DNA from: Melampsora larici-populina 98AG31
Taxonomy: Eukaryota > Basidiomycota > Pucciniomycetes > Pucciniales > Melampsoraceae
DNA length: 64,000 nt
Assembly (NCBI RefSeq): GCF_000204055.1
Contig: NW_006768875.1
Location: 43,511 to 107,510, forward strand
Reading direction: 5' to 3'
Shown here: positions 1-11,445 of the stretch, piece after piece
Numbering within the stretch: the first letter of the stretch is position 1
Layout of the letters: the number at the start of each line of letters is the position of its first letter
The notes under the pieces: model-generated
Database searches by the model: none
Told to the model about the DNA's origin: nothing
Seen by the model: the letters and a program-made list of their open reading frames with translations, nothing else
Program-made: the position numbers and the translations under genes

Positions 1-1092
1 TCGGTCAGTTCGAGATGGGGACCGTTGGCATTACCTACGTCATTGGTTGTCGGTCTAACTCTTCTTGAGCCGCCCGGTGATAACTCCAACTACAGTAATT
101 GGGAGCTCGCCATGAATGGATTGATTTTAGGAGCTGGAATGGGTCACGTTTTGAATCCTAAGCTACGAGATGTTGAACAACCTAATTTTCATTGGATGCA
201 ACAGAATAATGTGATTTGTTCTGTTCTGTTACGTCATGCTCATCCTAACAATTATGCAGTTATGCGACCTCATATGGGTAACGCAGCTGCGATGTGGCAA
301 GCTTTGTCTGATTCCCATAACGATGCTTCAATGGGATCGAAGATGCTCGTTCTGCGACAACTAATTTCTTGTCAGATGGTAGACAATGACATCGACACTC
401 ACTTAACCAATGTCGAGAAGCTTGCGACAACCTTAGGACAACTCGTTGCAAATTCCAAACTCAGCATGGACGACATTGTTTGTGCCGCGATCAGTGCATT
501 GTTACCGAGTGATTGGAATGCCGCTATCAGCAGTCTGATGAATCAACAATCAGTATCTGCAGCCTCTCTGATCTCATCTTTAAGACAAGAAGGTATCCGG
601 AGACGTGATCAAGCATCATCTTCTTTGATCTTGTCGGTTACTAGTGATCGTAATGATCGTAACCAAGCTCTACTCCGGCCTGCGCCAGTTACTCTACCAA
701 ACATAGCGGCACAAGTCCATGTTCAATCTCCTCCTACTACGGGTTTGTCTCGAGGAAAGAAACGATCTAATGTTTCTCGACCTCCATCTAACGTTTCTAG
801 CGACGTGACGTGTACTCACTGCAACATGCGAGGGCATGGTTGGCAAACTTGTCACAAACTAGCTAATCAATTTTTTAAACAAATGCTAGAAAGCCAACCT
901 AACCTATCTGTCCCTCAACATCATCCAGAGGCCAATTTAGTTCAACCGTCTTCTCAATCATCGGGTGAACCTATCCCTTTATCTGCTTGGAACCCCGCAC
1001 CTGATACCTTCATCCATCAACCTGAAGGATCAAGTTTCTTAGTAACTATCGATTTGTGTGCTTTATCGACGAATGAAGATAAACGTGTTTAG
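1..1092 (+). pseudogene. Copia Gag region, 5' truncated by window edge
   Basis: This frame is open from base 1, so the real start is upstream; no in-frame ATG marks a beginning here. The N-terminal part matches the copia Gag (UBN2-like) pattern. A CCHC zinc knuckle (CTHCNMRGHGWQTC) lies at 811-852. The frame ends at a TAG at 1090-1092, directly before the protease motif. Copia proteases often have a tryptophan just before the I-L-D-S-G motif, so TGG-to-TAG is a simple explanation. A programmed readthrough stop is the alternative. Gag packages the element RNA into virus-like particles. Confidence 0.85.
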
Positions 1093-4000
1093 ATTTTAGA
1101 CTCTGGATGTACACAAACTTGTATTCCGTCTTTTACTTCTGGGGAATTACTTCTCTCAAAACTTTCATCAATTTCTCACATTCAAAACATTCGTGTAGCT
1201 AACGGTGTCAGTCTAAAGGTGACTCAACAACAGCTTCTACCACTTCCATGGTCCACTACTGGCTCGGTTTTTGAAGTGATCGAAGTTCCGGGCCTACAAC
1301 ACAGTCTGTTATCGATTTCACAACTACGATCACTAGGCTACTCAACTGCGTTTTTGCAAGATCGAGTCGAAATCTTATCTTCTGATGGAACTGTTGTTGC
1401 AAAAGGTTCTTACCGTGGAGGTTTACCGGTTCTAAGTGATGTCAGCAATTTTTGCCTTAATTCAGATTATCAACCTACCCCTAACACTTCATTTTATCAA
1501 TGGCATTGTCTCCTCGGTCATATAGGGGAAGTCGGAACCAAACGAGCTTTATCTCATCTAAATATTTCTGTACCTCTAACAAAGGATGATGTTGAAGAAG
1601 TTAAAAATTGCATTCATTGTTGTAGAGGAAAACTACACAAGAAAACTTTTCGTTCCAGATTGGCCTATCGCTCTAAGACACCTTTTAGTGTTGTTCACTC
1701 TGATGTGGCATTCCTACCTTTAAAATCCAAAGCAGGGTATCCATATTTTGTCTCTTTTATAGATGATTTTTCAAAATTCACTGTTTGTTATCCCATGAAG
1801 ACAAAAGATCAAGTACATCTATATTTCAAGAAATTTGTTAATCTAATTAAAACCAAATTTAATTTATCTGTTCTCTGTTTACGTTCTGATAACGGTTCTG
1901 AGTATGTCAATAAAAACATGAACGATTTTTGTCTTCAAGAAGGGATTACGTCTTTGTGTGGAGCCCCTTACACTCCGGAGTCAAATGGTGTTGCTGAGCG
2001 TTGGAACCGTACCGCTGCTGAAAGATTATGTACTTTATTTTCTTCATCAGGAGTACCTTTATTTTTTTGGCCTGAATGTCTACAACAAATCGTACTATGT
2101 TTTAACAACTTTCCTACTAAGACCAACATCGGTCTATGCTCACCTTTATCAGCTCTAAAACAACCAAGTGATGACATTACTCTCTTTGCTCTGTTTGGAT
2201 GTGCGGTCGAATATCTTCTACCTCCAACTCTACGTTCAAAACTGTCACCAGTATCGCAAGAAGCAGTGTTTCTACACTCAGTTCCAGATGGAAAATATGT
2301 TGTAGCATATGACAGAGTTAGACATCTTATTAACACTGCAGACATTATTCGGGTTCCCCAAGTGGGCAGGGAAAAATGATTGGGAGTATGATTTGTCATA
2401 AAATGGTCTATCACTCCACACCTGAGCCATAACACCCACACTACATATGTGTAGCAGGCTCAGTGAATATGTGGTTATCATGTACATACAGTTCTGCTCA
2501 GTTATCTGCTCATCAGGACAAGTTATTCATATGTAATACATGCTGTAACTTCTTTCAGATTGAAAAAAGCTTCCAAAAGATTGACTACATACACTGACTC
2601 AATGTTTTGGTGTGATCTCATCAACTCAACTGCATGTAACACACTTTCTGTTACTAAGACATAGCTTCAACAATATTGCCTGAGCAGCTACAGAATTATA
2701 TGTAGTGAATTTTTGGGAAAAAAATTTCAAAGTCGAAAAAGTTACATGTGGTATAACATGTGATTTATTTATTCTGATGGGCAAAAAACTGAGCAGACCT
2801 GTATGTACATGATAGACAACTATTGACTTAGCTTGCTGCACATATGTAGTGTGGGTGAAATGGCCCAGGTGTGCAGTATTAGATTCTTTTATGAAAAACT
2901 GTACTATTAATCATTTTCCTCTGCCAAATTGGGGAAGTTGAATGATGTTTACAGTGATTGTCAAAACTTCATCTTTTAAATTTTTTATTCACAAATTTCC
3001 TTTTCTCTTAAAACCCAACAAACACCCAACCGAATCTTTATCCTTACCTTGGTCTGACCTACCGGTACTTGAAGAACCAATACAACCTTATGGCGTTATT
3101 ACTCGCTCAAAGACCACTGTAACCTCTCCTTTTCCTTCTTCATCCTCTATTCCATCCATACATCATGATCCTTCAATTGAACTTGAAGATTTGTTGCCAC
3201 CTTCTCCAACAAATCCTACACCCTTACTAGATCCTATTCCACTTCCACCTCCTCCAGTCGTTTTACCTTCAGCACCGATTGCAGTACGAAGAAGTTCTCG
3301 AGTTACACGTCAACCAGAACGTTTCACACCGTCAGCTTTCGTTCTTGACACTTCATCTCCAGAACCAAAATCTTACCGAAAAGCCATGGATACTGAAGAA
3401 TCGTTAGAATGGTCAAAAGCTGCGAAAACTGAAATAGATACTCTTCTCAAACTTGGTACTTGGAAACTGGTACCAAGACCTACCAATCGAAAGGTGCTAA
3501 GGTCAATGTGGGTCTTTAAAAGAAAGTTATTACCCTCAGGAGAAATTGATAAATATAAGGGAAGACTAGTGGTTCTAGGGAATGGACAAGTTGCTGGTAT
3601 TGATTTTGGTGATGTTTTCTCACCGGCATCTAGACAGGAATATAATCGAGTTTTGCTTACTGTTGCTGGGGTGAAATCATGGAAAGTCAAAGGCTATGAT
3701 ATTAAAGCGGCTTTCTTACATGGAAAACGTTTAGAAGAAGAAGTTTTTATGGAGCAGCCCGAAGGTTTTCGTGATAAAAATTTTCCTAATTATGTGTGTC
3801 AACTAATTTTACCTTTGTATGGGTTACATCAAGCCGCAAGAAATTGGAATGATCAATTCACGGCATCACTGATTGAAATGGGTCTTCGGCAATCAGCTCA
3901 CGATCCCACTTTATTTATTAAGCTTGAAAAGAACGTGTTGGTTGGTTTAGTAACTGTACACATAGACGACATTTCGGCAACTGGTGAAGATCATTTTCTT

Positions 4001-4912
4001 CTTTCGCTATCTTCATCACTTCGTTCTTCCTTTCCTATCTTGGCAGAGTCAAATTTGTCGCATCATCTATCCATTTCTATTGAAAGATCTAAAAATCTAC
4101 GTTATTTTACTCTTCATCAGAAATCTTACATTGTCAAAATAACAAAACAGTTTTTCTCTAGTGAACCTCAACAAGTTCCAACACCATACGTAGCAAGCTT
4201 TGGGTCTCTAATTCCGGCAGATGATGTTTCCACCTCAAATCCAAACTACGGTTCAATAATTGGAGCTTTATTATGGCTTGCTTAATGCACCAGACCCGAT
4301 ATTGCCTTTGCCGTCAATCGACTTTCCCAGTTTTTGAAGAAGAATAATGAAGAACATTGGAAAGCAGTTTTACGAGTACTAGCCTATGTTTATCATACTC
4401 GTCATCTTGATCTCACTTTAGGAGGTTATGACAATCAACTTCAAGGTTTTACGGATTCTGACTGGGCAGAAAATCTACATGATCGTTTGTCTACTTCTGG
4501 TTATTTGTTTAGGTTAGGTGATGGGTTTATTTCATGGAAGTCTAGAAAACAAAAGACCACAGCACTGTCAAGTACAGAAGCAGAATACATGGCATTAAGT
4601 GACGCGGGGAGAGAGGCCATGTGGTTGAGGCAATTACTTCAAGAAATTCGTTTTATCAATCATGAACCAACAATTATTCATTACGATAACACTGGATCAG
4701 CAGCGCTAGCTAACAATCCTGTGCATCATTCTAGAAGCAAACACATAGATTTACGTTATCATTTTATTCGACAATTAATAAAATACAAAAACATTGAACT
4801 GAAACAAGTTAATACATCTTTTCAATTAGCTGATTTCCTGACTAAAGCTCTTCCTAGACCTGCATTTATTAATCTCAGAAATCAATTGAAATTCAATAAC
4901 TTATTAAAATAA
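1093..4912 (+). pseudogene. Copia Pol (protease, integrase, RT, RNase H), disrupted
   Basis: The protease active site ILDSG is at 1093-1107. The integrase shows an HHCC region (about 1501-1623) and a D, D-35-E catalytic triad (HSD, RSDNG, GVAER). The reverse transcriptase has YDIKAAFLHG and a HIDD version of the YVDD box. RNase H shows DSDW, SSTEAEY and SKHIDLRYH. The chain is interrupted by the MITE at 2334-2956. The codon before it (att, 2329-2331) and the codon after it (2957-2959) are in the same frame, so the insertion is clean. A TAA at 4283-4285 falls just before the CTRPDI motif. RNase H resumes in the same frame and ends at 4912. Confidence 0.92.
2334..2956. mobile_element. CACTG-ended MITE inserted in copia pol
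   Basis: Imperfect terminal inverted repeats of roughly 100 bp run inward from CACTG (2334) and CAGTG (2956). Both ends share an ACATNATTC...TTCCCCAA block and a later CACCCACACTACATATGTG block. ATT flanks the element at 2329-2331 and 2957-2959, with two extra bases (AA) on the left. Three-base target duplications with CACTA/CACTG ends fit the CMC (EnSpm/CACTA) superfamily. There is no coding capacity, so it is non-autonomous. Internal sequence resembles the copy at 30148-30529, for example the TGACTACATA region, which makes them one family. Confidence 0.82.
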
Positions 4913-4976
4913 TTTAATTTTTTTATTCTCTTTTTTCTTTCTTAATCTGTTTACGGACTTTTTCAGCATGGGGGGG

Positions 4977-5396
4977 TGTTGGAGTATGTGTGTTTCAAAA
5001 GTCTTGTTTACATAAATGTATTATGTATAAATGTATTTCTCTTCATCATTAAATTACATCATACTTCTCAATGTGGAATGTTACGTCACTGAATCAATGA
5101 TGTCATTTAATCAAGAAATTCTTTTTGTTTTCATATATAACCTGATGCTCAAATCACAGTCTGATGTTTCTCTTTTTCTTTTCTCATCTGACTGTATCTT
5201 AAACAAAATCTTTCTATAAGATTCTTTGTGTTTCTCTTTTACTTATATAAAGATTTGTGTTTTTGGTTTTGATTCAGGTAATGAAAATTCAATGTTGATC
5301 TGACTGTATCTTAAACAAAATCTTTCTATAAGATTCTTTGTGTTTCTCTTTTACTTATATAAAGATTTGTGTTTTTGGTTTTGATTCAGACCAACA
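4977..5396 (+). repeat. 3' long terminal repeat of the copia element
   Basis: The 420-bp LTR begins TGTTGG directly after a G-rich tract and ends CCAACA, a perfect TG...CA short inverted repeat. The 5' LTR is outside the window, so identity between LTRs and a target duplication cannot be tested. Two TATATAAAG boxes, one in each copy of an internal repeat, could serve as promoter elements. Confidence 0.8.
5186..5389 (+). repeat. 92-bp direct repeat inside the LTR, TATA box duplicated
   Basis: Bases 5186-5277 are repeated at 5298-5389 (period 112, 20-bp spacer). By eye the copies are identical. Each contains ACTTATATAAAGATTT and ends GATTCAG. The identity suggests a recent duplication, or gene conversion, of the LTR promoter module. 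Confidence 0.85.
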
Positions 5397-7389
5397 ATCT
5401 GTGCCTCTCTTAGCCTTGGATTGTCTCCTCTCCACTTGGTTCCTGGGATCTTCCAAGTTCAGATATAGCTCTTCCAGCCTCAATCACAAATGGATCCTGT
5501 TTGTACATCAGATTTAAGGACATATATTGTAAGACCTGTGGTCATTACACAACCTCTAATACATACATCTAAATATTACTACTTAGTCTTAAGCTCAGAT
5601 TCATTTATAGTTGTTTTCTTTCTCAGTCAATGACTGGTTCCTTAGAGATATCGGGACTGATCTCCTGCCCCCTATCCTTTGGAACCAGACGAGTTCTTGT
5701 TGGTATTGGAAATAACAGATTGGATCTCTTGGGTTCTAGAAACCTTTTGCTGTGCCTCACAGTGTCCTGTCCAAAGTATCCCAGTGAAGGCTATTCGAGC
5801 CTTACATATATAACTATGCCTACCTCAAATCTCTTCAGCGGAATCTCCCTCTTGGGTGGTTGTTAATCAAATTCTTCCTCCTAACATTTGTTGGTCAGAT
5901 TTAGCTCTGCCTGTCTCAGCTATGCCATGTCACCTTGGTTTTCCCAGAGGACCAGGCTATAGCTCCTTTCTGCAGCAGCCCTTTTGCTGGCTCCTTATAA
6001 TGTATTGGAGTATGCTGATGATAGGAGAATTAAGTAACTGGGTCCAGGATATAGCTCCTTTCTGACTCAGCTTTGGTGGATCCATATAATGGATTGGATC
6101 TACAAAAAAGGGATTGATGATGGGAGAAGATGAACTGGATATAAAGGAAGGTGGTATTTGCTTTGGATGTAGAAATGGGCTGTGGAGGGGAGGAGTGAGT
6201 ATACCTACCATTTATGTGTAGTATTAGCTTCTTTGGCCTGACAGTGTTCTCCTACCTCAACAGGCCTCTTTCTTCTTTCACCCTTGGTGTGTCCCTTGGC
6301 CCACACTCCCACTCTGTCTGCTATCTTGCCACTAGGTTTTGGTGTCTCTGGTGCTAAGAACTTCCCTTTGCCTCTTTTCATTGGTGGTTCATCCCTATTG
6401 TGCAAGCGGCTTCTTGTTCTGGGACCCAATGTTCCAACCTTCGGTGCTTCTTCTGCTGATCCTCTCAATTCCTCCAAGTCTTCCTCATATGTAGCCATCT
6501 CTTGATGTCAAGGTTTCAAAACCCTGCTGTGAAACGTAGTGACCTGTTATTCAGTTTTGAAAGCTTCACTTAAATTGATTTCAAAATGAAATCTATGGAT
6601 ATAGCTTTGATATAAGAGCGGGATGAGTTGTGTGCAGGAACTTCTGCTTGAATGTGTTTGGTATCAATGCTAGTGAACAAAAATTAATTTTCTATTTCAT
6701 TAGAGGACTCCTCACAACTTGAGACCCTTTGCTATTAGCATAGTCTTCATGCCTGTACAGAACCCTCCATCATGGAATTCATCATCAAGTTGTGTCTTGG
6801 TTGGTGCTCACAAGGAAACTTGACATGTTGAGGCAAGATCAAGAGAACACAACAAACAGTTTGACCCCACACAAAAACGCGCAAAATAAAGCAAAGACAT
6901 TTTTTCCTAGATCCCGAAACAGAGTGTAGAACTCTTCACAGTGGTTTGATTGCTAACTCTAGAAGAACACATAAGGATTTGTAGAGAATTTGAAAGGAAA
7001 CCACCACAAGAAGGCTAGATGTGGAAAGGCAAAGTTCAAAGACACCAGAGGGTTAAGATCAAATTTCCAAAGACTAGTATGTACTCCATCCACAATGTGG
7101 TTGTAATGTATAAGCCCTACACCAAGTTCAAAACACATCTCAATAATCCAGAGATACAAGGCAAAATATAAGTCACAGGTAGAACAGATCATTGCAGTAA
7201 GAGTTGAAGAAAACAATGCAACCGATTTTGAGACAAGGGTGAAACTTGAGAACTTGAGGTAGTGGTGGTCAAGGAACAAAAGATATGAGCCAGCTTCTTG
7301 GTGATTTTTTTGTGCTTTCTTCTCTTCCTTCAAACATTTTCACAACTTATCCCATATCAACCCAAGATTTGAAAAACAAAAACCTAGTC
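5397..7389. other. No confident gene; anonymous repeat-like DNA
   Basis: I see no conserved domain or intron-exon pattern. A pair of related segments (about 5945-6010 and 6050-6105) share 'tatagctcctttctg' and 'ccttataatgtattgga'-like stretches, as in decayed repeats. The only ORF with protein-like composition is listed separately (6205-6498). The stretch 6500-7389 shows nothing I can support. Confidence 0.5.
6205..6498 (-). CDS. Hypothetical basic 97-aa ORF
   Basis: The ORF starts MATYEEDLEELRGSAEEAPK. An acidic N-terminus is followed by a Lys/Arg/Pro-rich stretch (RGKGKFLAPETPKPSGK). There is no known domain. It lies in repeat-like DNA downstream of the copia LTR and may be the N-terminus of an unrecognised mobile-element protein. 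Nothing upstream or downstream extends it convincingly. I include it only because its composition is more protein-like than its neighbours. Confidence 0.25.
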   Translation of the reverse strand: MATYEEDLEELRGSAEEAPKVGTLGPRTRSRLHNRDEPPMKRGKGKFLAPETPKPSGKIADRVGVWAKGHTKGERRKRPVEVGEHCQAKEANTTHKW

Positions 7390-7878
7390 TCAAGAAGAGG
7401 AACTGTTCCTTTTCCTCTCATTATTGTGACACAACCATGCTCCCAAAAATAAACAACACCCAGCCATACCAGCCCCACAGACTATTCCTGCTACTTGACC
7501 ATAAGTCAATGAATGTTCTTCATCATCATTGTTCGGACCACGAGATAATGCATTTTCATCCTCAATAGTCTGTTTGGATGGATCTGGAATAGATGTATGA
7601 TCTTGTAATGCTTTTCTATGCCTCAAGAACGTATTATCGTACTTCTCAAAATGACCTTCATAGTATTGAGGTGTATTCTGTTCATTTATTGGACCACGCT
7701 CCATAGGATTATGTACTGTTGGAGCCGACAAATGAAGGGTAGATGTACCACCTAAGTCGGCATGAACCGGACCACTACTCGGGATGATTCCTTTGACTAG
7801 ATTTTCCATACTGAGTAAGTAAAGAAGGAATACGTTCCTGAAATTCATCTTGAATACATAGGCTTTTTGTGTAGGCAT
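7390..7878 (-). CDS. Hypothetical secreted or type I membrane protein
   Basis: The frame is uninterrupted from ATG at 7876-7878 (an alternative ATG lies at 7846-7848) to a stop at 7390. The N-terminus MNFRNVFLLYLL resembles a signal peptide. The middle is polar and low in hydrophobics. Near the C-terminus GIVCGAGMAGCCLFLGAWLC is a good transmembrane segment, followed by a basic tail (NNERKRNSSSS). The upstream extension of this frame reaches only a TTG, so I prefer 7878. The layout of signal, polar ectodomain, one TM and short basic tail suggests a small plasma-membrane or cell-wall-linked protein. I do not recognise a family. Confidence 0.55.
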   Translation of the reverse strand: MPTQKAYVFKMNFRNVFLLYLLSMENLVKGIIPSSGPVHADLGGTSTLHLSAPTVHNPMERGPINEQNTPQYYEGHFEKYDNTFLRHRKALQDHTSIPDPSKQTIEDENALSRGPNNDDEEHSLTYGQVAGIVCGAGMAGCCLFLGAWLCHNNERKRNSSSS

Positions 7879-10585
7879 TTTTGTTGTTATTTTGTTGTAA
7901 ATGTGGTCGATTTGAAAAGGAAGCAAGAATCGAATATGCTTGGGTGGCGATTGATCTGACTTCGACGGTGAAAGTTTATTGCCTTGTCCTGTATTGTGGG
8001 TGGCGGTTGTGATGAACTTCTTTTGAATTTCTGTTAGAGGACAGATTTTGATAAGAATGCAAAGAGAAATAGGGTTGTTTTTGCCGGGATGGCAACTTGA
8101 TAGATTTGATGGTTCAACTCTTCAAGTAATAAGAAGCCAAGGGAAAAAGATGTAGATTTTTGTGCTGAGATAGAAAATCGATAGAATTTTACAATGGTTC
8201 AAGTGATGATGCGTTCAGCAAGACACCTCAGATTTTCTTTTGCAGAGATGAAAGATGAGCGCAAAAATGTAAAGGTCAAGATTGTAGATAAAGAGCACGA
8301 ATTATCTATCTGACCAAAAAAATGATAAGGATTTATATCCAAACCTCTTCGATGTGAATCGCAATGAACAAGGATCTCCAATCAGTTCACCAAACCAAGT
8401 ATTGATGCAAATATGTACACATATTTTTATGCAACTTCTTCTATTGTTAGTGTCCGAGGTTTGTGCAGCTCGTCTCTACAGACAATATGGCTGATGATGC
8501 ATGGACGATGAAACTGTGCAACATTCAGATCTTTGGGTTTGGTTTGGGTGAGCACAGTCTATGCCACTGCAGCTCACCTGAATAGAAAATTTACGCAAGC
8601 TGACCAATCTCAAGACAATATTTGGATGATTAACAACTGCACATACGGTGTTAGAGTCAGATTTGTAAATAGAGCGTAAGTGAGCGCAGGCTCTGCAGCT
8701 GCTGAGAGAGACGAGTTAGAAAAGCTGACATCTTTCAAGATAATCTTCAATTTAACTTCACCAAGTCCTTTCAAGCCTACCAAAACAAAAGATCGTGTAT
8801 CTAGGTACGAAGGAAACTTGATATGATAAGCACCAGACAGACTCATACGAGATATGGACATGGCATTGTAGTATAGGAGAAGTGTAATTTGAAGCGAAGT
8901 AAGAGAACACGCCTGGCGTACTTTAACCCCAAAGGTCTCAACTTTCAAACCACCAATTATACAAGGAAATCATTTGAACTACCCTTTCCTATCTCTTTCT
9001 TCACAACTTCAGTACCCATGCGCATCTCGGGCTTCAATGAGCTTCCAGGGAAGTCCCTTGATGTTTTTTGAATTGACAAAATACTGATGATTGATGAACT
9101 AGGATCATTCAACACATTGGTTTCAAAGCTACCAAAGCCAAGATCCATTTTCTTCTTCCAAGAGATAATTGTCACAGAATACCAATTGATATAGTGAAGC
9201 ATCAGAAAGATTTAAATTACTTTCAAACCATTAAAGATGAGAAATATCCATTACTCATCTTACACTAGAATTCATGAGTTCAAATTGATGTGAATCAATC
9301 AACTTTACTATTACTCTTGATCAACTTATTCAAGATTTCATAAAACACTTGGTTTCCTGACATATATACCGAAAACTTCAAATCATGATTGATAGGGCCC
9401 AGAATCAGAGACGCAAAATCTCAAATCACATATCAGATCATATAAATAGATTCAGTGTTGAGAACTCGAGGTCAAACAAGGTAAGACACAACAGGTTTGA
9501 TTACCAGATCTTGGTTTTTGACAATGATTCAACACTTGAGGTTTTGAAGTCTTTAATCTTTGATAGAAACCAATTGAAAAAAAATAAAAAAGATACTGTG
9601 ATTGGTGTACAACACAAATCAAACTGAAAACTCTTTACTAAAATCTGAAAAAAGTTTAACAATGATAAAGAAAGTCAAGTGGATTGAAGATTTGAAAACT
9701 GATAAGTAAGAAAAGTAAAAAGAACTGTGATCTTATCAAACCCCAACAAATGATTTTTTTGATTCATCCAATTCAAAATTCTTGATAAACAAAGACTTCA
9801 CAGGTCGTTTTAATAAAGTTCGTTTGTTGATTTAAGGTAAGCAGGAACTCTAGGAACCGTTTGAGTGGTATATTTAGGTACTTCTCTTTTTCCTAACTCG
9901 TTCTAATCACCAGCATGACCCATCAAACCAATTCATCAGTTTCGTTCGTACTAAGAAAAATTCAAGACAAACTTCCGATTAGGTTTACTTACTTGTTGAG
10001 GAATCATTTTTGATCTATTGTTTTCATCATAAATCAAAGGGTAAAGAGGCATTCATGGATCAGGTTTCAGTTTCTTTAAGAAATCCTCTTGAAGCGTAAA
10101 TCACCTTTCTTGAAAGTTCATAGGTGATGATCTCACTTTATGATCCATGACGATCAACAAAGCTATCATATCATGATCGATCATCATTTCAGAGGAATGT
10201 TCATAAAACTTAGTTTAGTCATAATCAACAATTTGAATGGATCGAATCAAGACTGACCTAAAAAGATTCCAGAGAACATGAATGAAATCAATGGTTTGAT
10301 GACCCACATTCTTTACCTTCTAAACCGAAATCTGTTATGTATGTTAACTCGAAGTCCGATGAAGATACCGCTTGGATGAATTTCAGACGGATTTGATGAT
10401 TCTTTGTTGGTTGGTCTGAATGGTCAATTGATAAAGTTGTAAAGTAAGAGAACTGAATTGATCAAAGAAAACAAGAAAAGTTTACAAAACTTTGAAAGTG
10501 ATGAAAGATCTTACATAAATCGGTTTTAAAGAATTCATGATCATCATTTACCCAATCCTTCAATTTATAAACTTCATTTTATATA
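7879..10585. other. Intergenic; weak coding-like patches only
   Basis: Minus-strand ORFs at 8957-9202 and 8610-8948 have plausible composition (for example GLKGLGEVKLKIILKDVSF) and could be exons of one gene. I could not join them with consistent splice sites or a domain. From about 9200 to 10585 the DNA is AT-rich with scattered TGATC/GATCA words and no gene I can support. Confidence 0.4.
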
Positions 10586-11445
10586 CACTACGGTGCAAAC
10601 TTTAAGGGCAAATATGTGTTCAAAACACCCCCAGTACAGCTATTTCGCAAATTCGTGTCATGATTTCAAAACGAAATCGTTTTTCTTTTTAGGTTTAAGT
10701 TGAATGAGGAACCATACAGTTGTAAATCATCCTTATATGGCTTACCTCAAAGAGCCTTGAAGAGATCACGTGTCAAGATCATGATCACTGACTAAGATCA
10801 GGATGCCCAAGACCGGGTGGTCATTCCACTGTGCCGAATTGATGACTCGGCATAATGCTCGGCATAATGATGCCCCAACGCTTTTAGGTTGGCACTGCCA
10901 CATACTCCATACATAAAAGCACTTGTGTGCTATTGTCTCATCCTTCGCGCCAGCAAAAACCATCCATTCAATGTCATATACAACTGAAGAGTGAGGGACT
11001 TGACCTATCTTACTTTTCGTCTTCAGACCCATCTGATCCTGCCTTTTGCTTCGCTATGTTGCAGACAATATATCGATAGTTTGTTTTCGCCAATGTGTGA
11101 CTACCGCGCCCTATCCCATGAGGCGAACATGATCTCTCAGAATGTTGTACCGCATCCGCAGTAAGTCATCACAATTCCAAATCTATATTTGGTACCCAGA
11201 TGACTGATTTTGTGCCTGTCCAATAAGGTACAACATCCTCAATGAAGCCTCAATGAAGGCTTTGGAAATTCGAATTTCTTTGGAACTGTAGGTGACCAAT
11301 CAATGAACGATGTCAGTGGAACGGTACATGGTCAAGGTATGTGTATTGTGTATTTTTGATTGGTCAATTATATTAGCGTAGTACACCTACTGATGTGGTT
11401 TTGTTATATGAAAACTTCGATGTCTGAACTGTAGTTGATGTACCA

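Larger units (their letters stand above)
1..5396 (+). mobile_element. Ty1/copia LTR retrotransposon, 3' part
   Basis: The window opens inside a copia element whose domains follow the order Gag, protease, integrase, reverse transcriptase, RNase H, then a G-rich tract (4969-4976) and a 3' LTR. The 5' LTR and primer-binding site lie upstream of base 1. Gag and Pol share one reading frame (frame 1, and the same frame after the inserted MITE is discounted), as in classical single-ORF copia elements. The copy is dead: it carries in-frame stops at 1090-1092 and 4283-4285 and a 623-bp insertion at 2334-2956. Confidence 0.93.

Noticed and set aside
1..24. Gag start codon ATG at 15-17
   Set aside because: It is out of frame with Gag; the Gag frame is open to base 1, so the start lies outside the window.
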